Assembly: GCA_903995115.1 (NCBI GenBank)
Contig: LR877149.1
Location: 806,001-870,000, forward strand
Direction: 5' to 3'
DNA length: 64,000 bases
From: Angomonas deanei
Lineage: Eukaryota > Euglenozoa > Kinetoplastea > Trypanosomatida > Trypanosomatidae
Under the pieces are notes generated by a model that saw only the letters and a list, made by a program, of their open reading frames with translations, was not told the DNA's origin and ran no database searches. The stretch's first letter is position 1, and each line of letters starts with the position of its first letter. This document shows, piece by piece, positions 62,223 to 64,000 of the stretch. Made by a program: the position numbers and the translations under genes.

Positions 62223-64000
62223 CTAAAAATTAGTAATTTGTTTACCTTTTATAACAGGAATTGAAAAAAATCTATGATTGTCACTTTTATTACACTTTTT
62301 TTTTTTTTTTAGTACCCGCTTACCGTCTGATATTAAACAGTAAATATGGTACCGCTTTTTCTTACTTTTTGTGGTAGCTTTCTTACCACCTAATGCATCG
62401 CTGCTACTACTCGTTGTCTTTTCGTCGTTATCTTTACGAAAAGAGGTGATCTCCGCCATGGAAATGAGGTCGGTGGGCTGGAGGTCCGTGTCGTGCTCCA
62501 CCAGGACAGTAATGAGGGTGGAGTGGCGGGGCATGCTAGGAACGTACATGGCCTTGAGGCGCGCGTACAGGGCAGCGTCGGAGAGGGAGAGCGGCGCGTC
62601 GGGGGCAGTCGTCGTCCCTTCCTCTTCCTTTTGAAATCCAAGAAACGCTTTTTCATCCGTGCGACAGCCGAGTAGTGGCTCACGGCGGGGGAGGCAGCTG
62701 GCATAGACGCTCAGTAAAGGCCGCAGCACGAACGGCGAGAAGTACTGCTGTGCCCCGTCGACAGAGATAAAGTGTCCTTTATTGTCAAATGTCAGTCCCA
62801 TCTGTCGGAGTGGCACCAGCTGCCCCACCTTCGCCCCGCCCTCCTCCTCACCTTCTCGCTTCAGCATACGGTTGAGCGTGGCGAGGACGTCATCGACCCC
62901 TTTGCGACCACCGAAGCCCTGTACCACGGCGATATCGGTCTTGTACGGCTGATGCAGGCGGACCCTCGTGATCACATGGGAGTCGCTCTGTATCTGCTGG
63001 CTCGACTGGGACTGACGGGAGCACTCCGCGGCCTCGGCGCGCCACTTTTGGAGCGCCACGACTCTCTCCAAGGGGGAGAGTGCTTTCGGTGGCTCTGGGA
63101 TGGGTTCCGCCTTGCGCTTGCGGCTACCCTTTCCCTTCTTCTTGGGCTCCTCTACCGGTTTGCTTTTCTCCGCCGCCACGTCGTCGTCGGCGAGTAGCTC
63201 GGGCGGTGGGGTCAGCTGTTCCATCTCGCGTACATGAATATCCACCGCATTGTTGGCGGAGTCCTCCACCAGGACACGCTGCATCACGTCCAGCAGCGCT
63301 TCTGTGTCTTCCTCCCCTTCCACACGGTCGCAGTCGACATCGTGTGTGGTGGTCTCTTCCCTCCCAACATTGAGGGGAGAGAAGACGGACGAAGGTATCA
63401 TCGCCGCGTCCACCTGGTTGATGTACTCATTGAGAGGGCCACTAAAACTATCACCAACGGCGCTATCCTTTCTTTTCGTGTTGCTCCCCGCGTTCGGGTC
63501 GCTGTGCGGCAGACTACGGAAGAGACAGGTGATGGAGTCGGCGACGACACACAGCTTGGTGACACTGGCGCGCTCCTTGGTGAGCTCCTCTTCGGTGGGT
63601 TTGTGGTTGATGTCCACGAACCGAGCAGTATAGTACACTGGCGGGGCAAACGTGTATTCATCGATGAGAAACGTTTTATGAATATTGTCTTTTTCTTTTT
63701 TTAGTGGTACTTTTGCCACACTAACTTCTTCCTCCTCCGGCACACTGGCACCGTTCTTCATTGTTTCAATCCAATTATCGTTATTCTCGTCCAGATCCAC
63801 TTTCCGAGACGCTTTTGGCTTCGTAGCGACCTCCACAGATTCCACCTCGACAGTCTTTTTCTTTTTGCCACTGGCATTGGCTTTACTATTGATGGCACTC
63901 TTTGCCTTCTTGGGAGGAGTCTTCTTTTTCGCTGTGGGGCTAGTCATCACACTCGGCGTTGGTTGGACCTCCGCCACCGGTTCCGGTTCCGTCTCTCTTC
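62223..64000 (-). CDS. Lys-rich nuclear-type protein, N-terminus cut by window edge
   Basis: At least 592 residues. The frame is open to base 64000, so the start may lie outside; the first ATG inside is at 63947 (MTSPTAKKK). N-terminal 60 residues are Lys/Ala/Pro-rich (KKKTPPKKAKS), with further basic patches at about 280-295 (KKKGKGSRKRKAE) and near the end (KSKKKRYHIYC). Two folded stretches lie at 100-160 (YTFAPPVYYTARFVDINHKPT) and 330-500 (VVQGFGGRKGVDDVLATLNRML, GLTFDNKGHFISVDGAQQYFS). No family recognised. Histone-like or chromatin-linked composition suggests the nucleus, as inference. Confidence 0.7.
   Translation of the reverse strand, partial: RETEPEPVAEVQPTPSVMTSPTAKKKTPPKKAKSAINSKANASGKKKKTVEVESVEVATKPKASRKVDLDENNDNWIETMKNGASVPEEEEVSVAKVPLKKEKDNIHKTFLIDEYTFAPPVYYTARFVDINHKPTEEELTKERASVTKLCVVADSITCLFRSLPHSDPNAGSNTKRKDSAVGDSFSGPLNEYINQVDAAMIPSSVFSPLNVGREETTTHDVDCDRVEGEEDTEALLDVMQRVLVEDSANNAVDIHVREMEQLTPPPELLADDDVAAEKSKPVEEPKKKGKGSRKRKAEPIPEPPKALSPLERVVALQKWRAEAAECSRQSQSSQQIQSDSHVITRVRLHQPYKTDIAVVQGFGGRKGVDDVLATLNRMLKREGEEEGGAKVGQLVPLRQMGLTFDNKGHFISVDGAQQYFSPFVLRPLLSVYASCLPRREPLLGCRTDEKAFLGFQKEEEGTTTAPDAPLSLSDAALYARLKAMYVPSMPRHSTLITVLVEHDTDLQPTDLISMAEITSFRKDNDEKTTSSSSDALGGKKATTKSKKKRYHIYCLISDGKRVLKKKKKCNKSDNHRFFSIPVIKGKQITNF

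Overview
The window reads as a single directional gene cluster of a kinetoplastid-type euglenozoan. Every gene I can support lies on the minus strand, none needs an intron, and most starts are preceded (at higher coordinates) by a polypyrimidine tract and an AG, the usual layout of a trans-splice acceptor. Gaps are short (100-700 b), A/T-rich and full of homopolymers. Two proteins point to mitochondrial RNA metabolism of the kinetoplastid kind (an REH2-like DExH helicase with dsRBD-like modules and a NUDT19-like protein), though neither orthology can be proven from sequence alone. The tandem Cys-rich surface-protein genes are not a hallmark of the well-known trypanosomatids, so a bodonid or parabodonid lineage is possible; I cannot name a species.

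Layout from left to right. 1-21.7 kb is a housekeeping run: a long Ser/Arg/Lys-rich zinc-knuckle protein cut by the window edge, DUS4-type tRNA-dihydrouridine synthase, an unknown protein, a DUF167 protein, the NUDT19-like protein, an RGG protein with a UAP56-binding-like motif, a coiled-coil protein with an NZF finger, a type I membrane protein, an unknown protein, the DExH helicase and a mitochondrial-type membrane protein. 22.0-28.9 kb is a seven-copy tandem array (about 1.0 kb units) of small Cys-rich, probably GPI-anchored surface proteins. 29-41.6 kb carries a Lys/Ser-rich protein, an inositol polyphosphate 5-phosphatase, a giant protein with three cyclase-homology domains, an OGFr-domain protein and a small acidic protein. 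41.8-47.2 kb is a second Cys-rich array of three copies with an internal 86-residue repeat varying in number. 47.5-51.0 kb is a three-copy array of FCP1/SCP-like phosphatases. 51.2-64 kb has an unknown protein, a nitrilase, a myristoylated LRR protein, a mitochondrial-type protein, a large Ser-rich/coiled-coil protein and a Lys-rich protein cut by the right edge.

Three things stand out. First, two unrelated-looking arrays of Cys-rich surface proteins, one with a divergent end copy of mosaic build and one whose copies differ by successive single bases just before the GPI signal, look like a surface-antigen repertoire. Second, four long host genes are interrupted by eight frame changes, several at homopolymers; these are either uncorrected sequencing errors or real frameshifts, and short reads or RNA would decide. 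Third, the giant gene at 33.9-39.8 kb joins three cyclase-homology domains, two of them degenerate, in one soluble protein.
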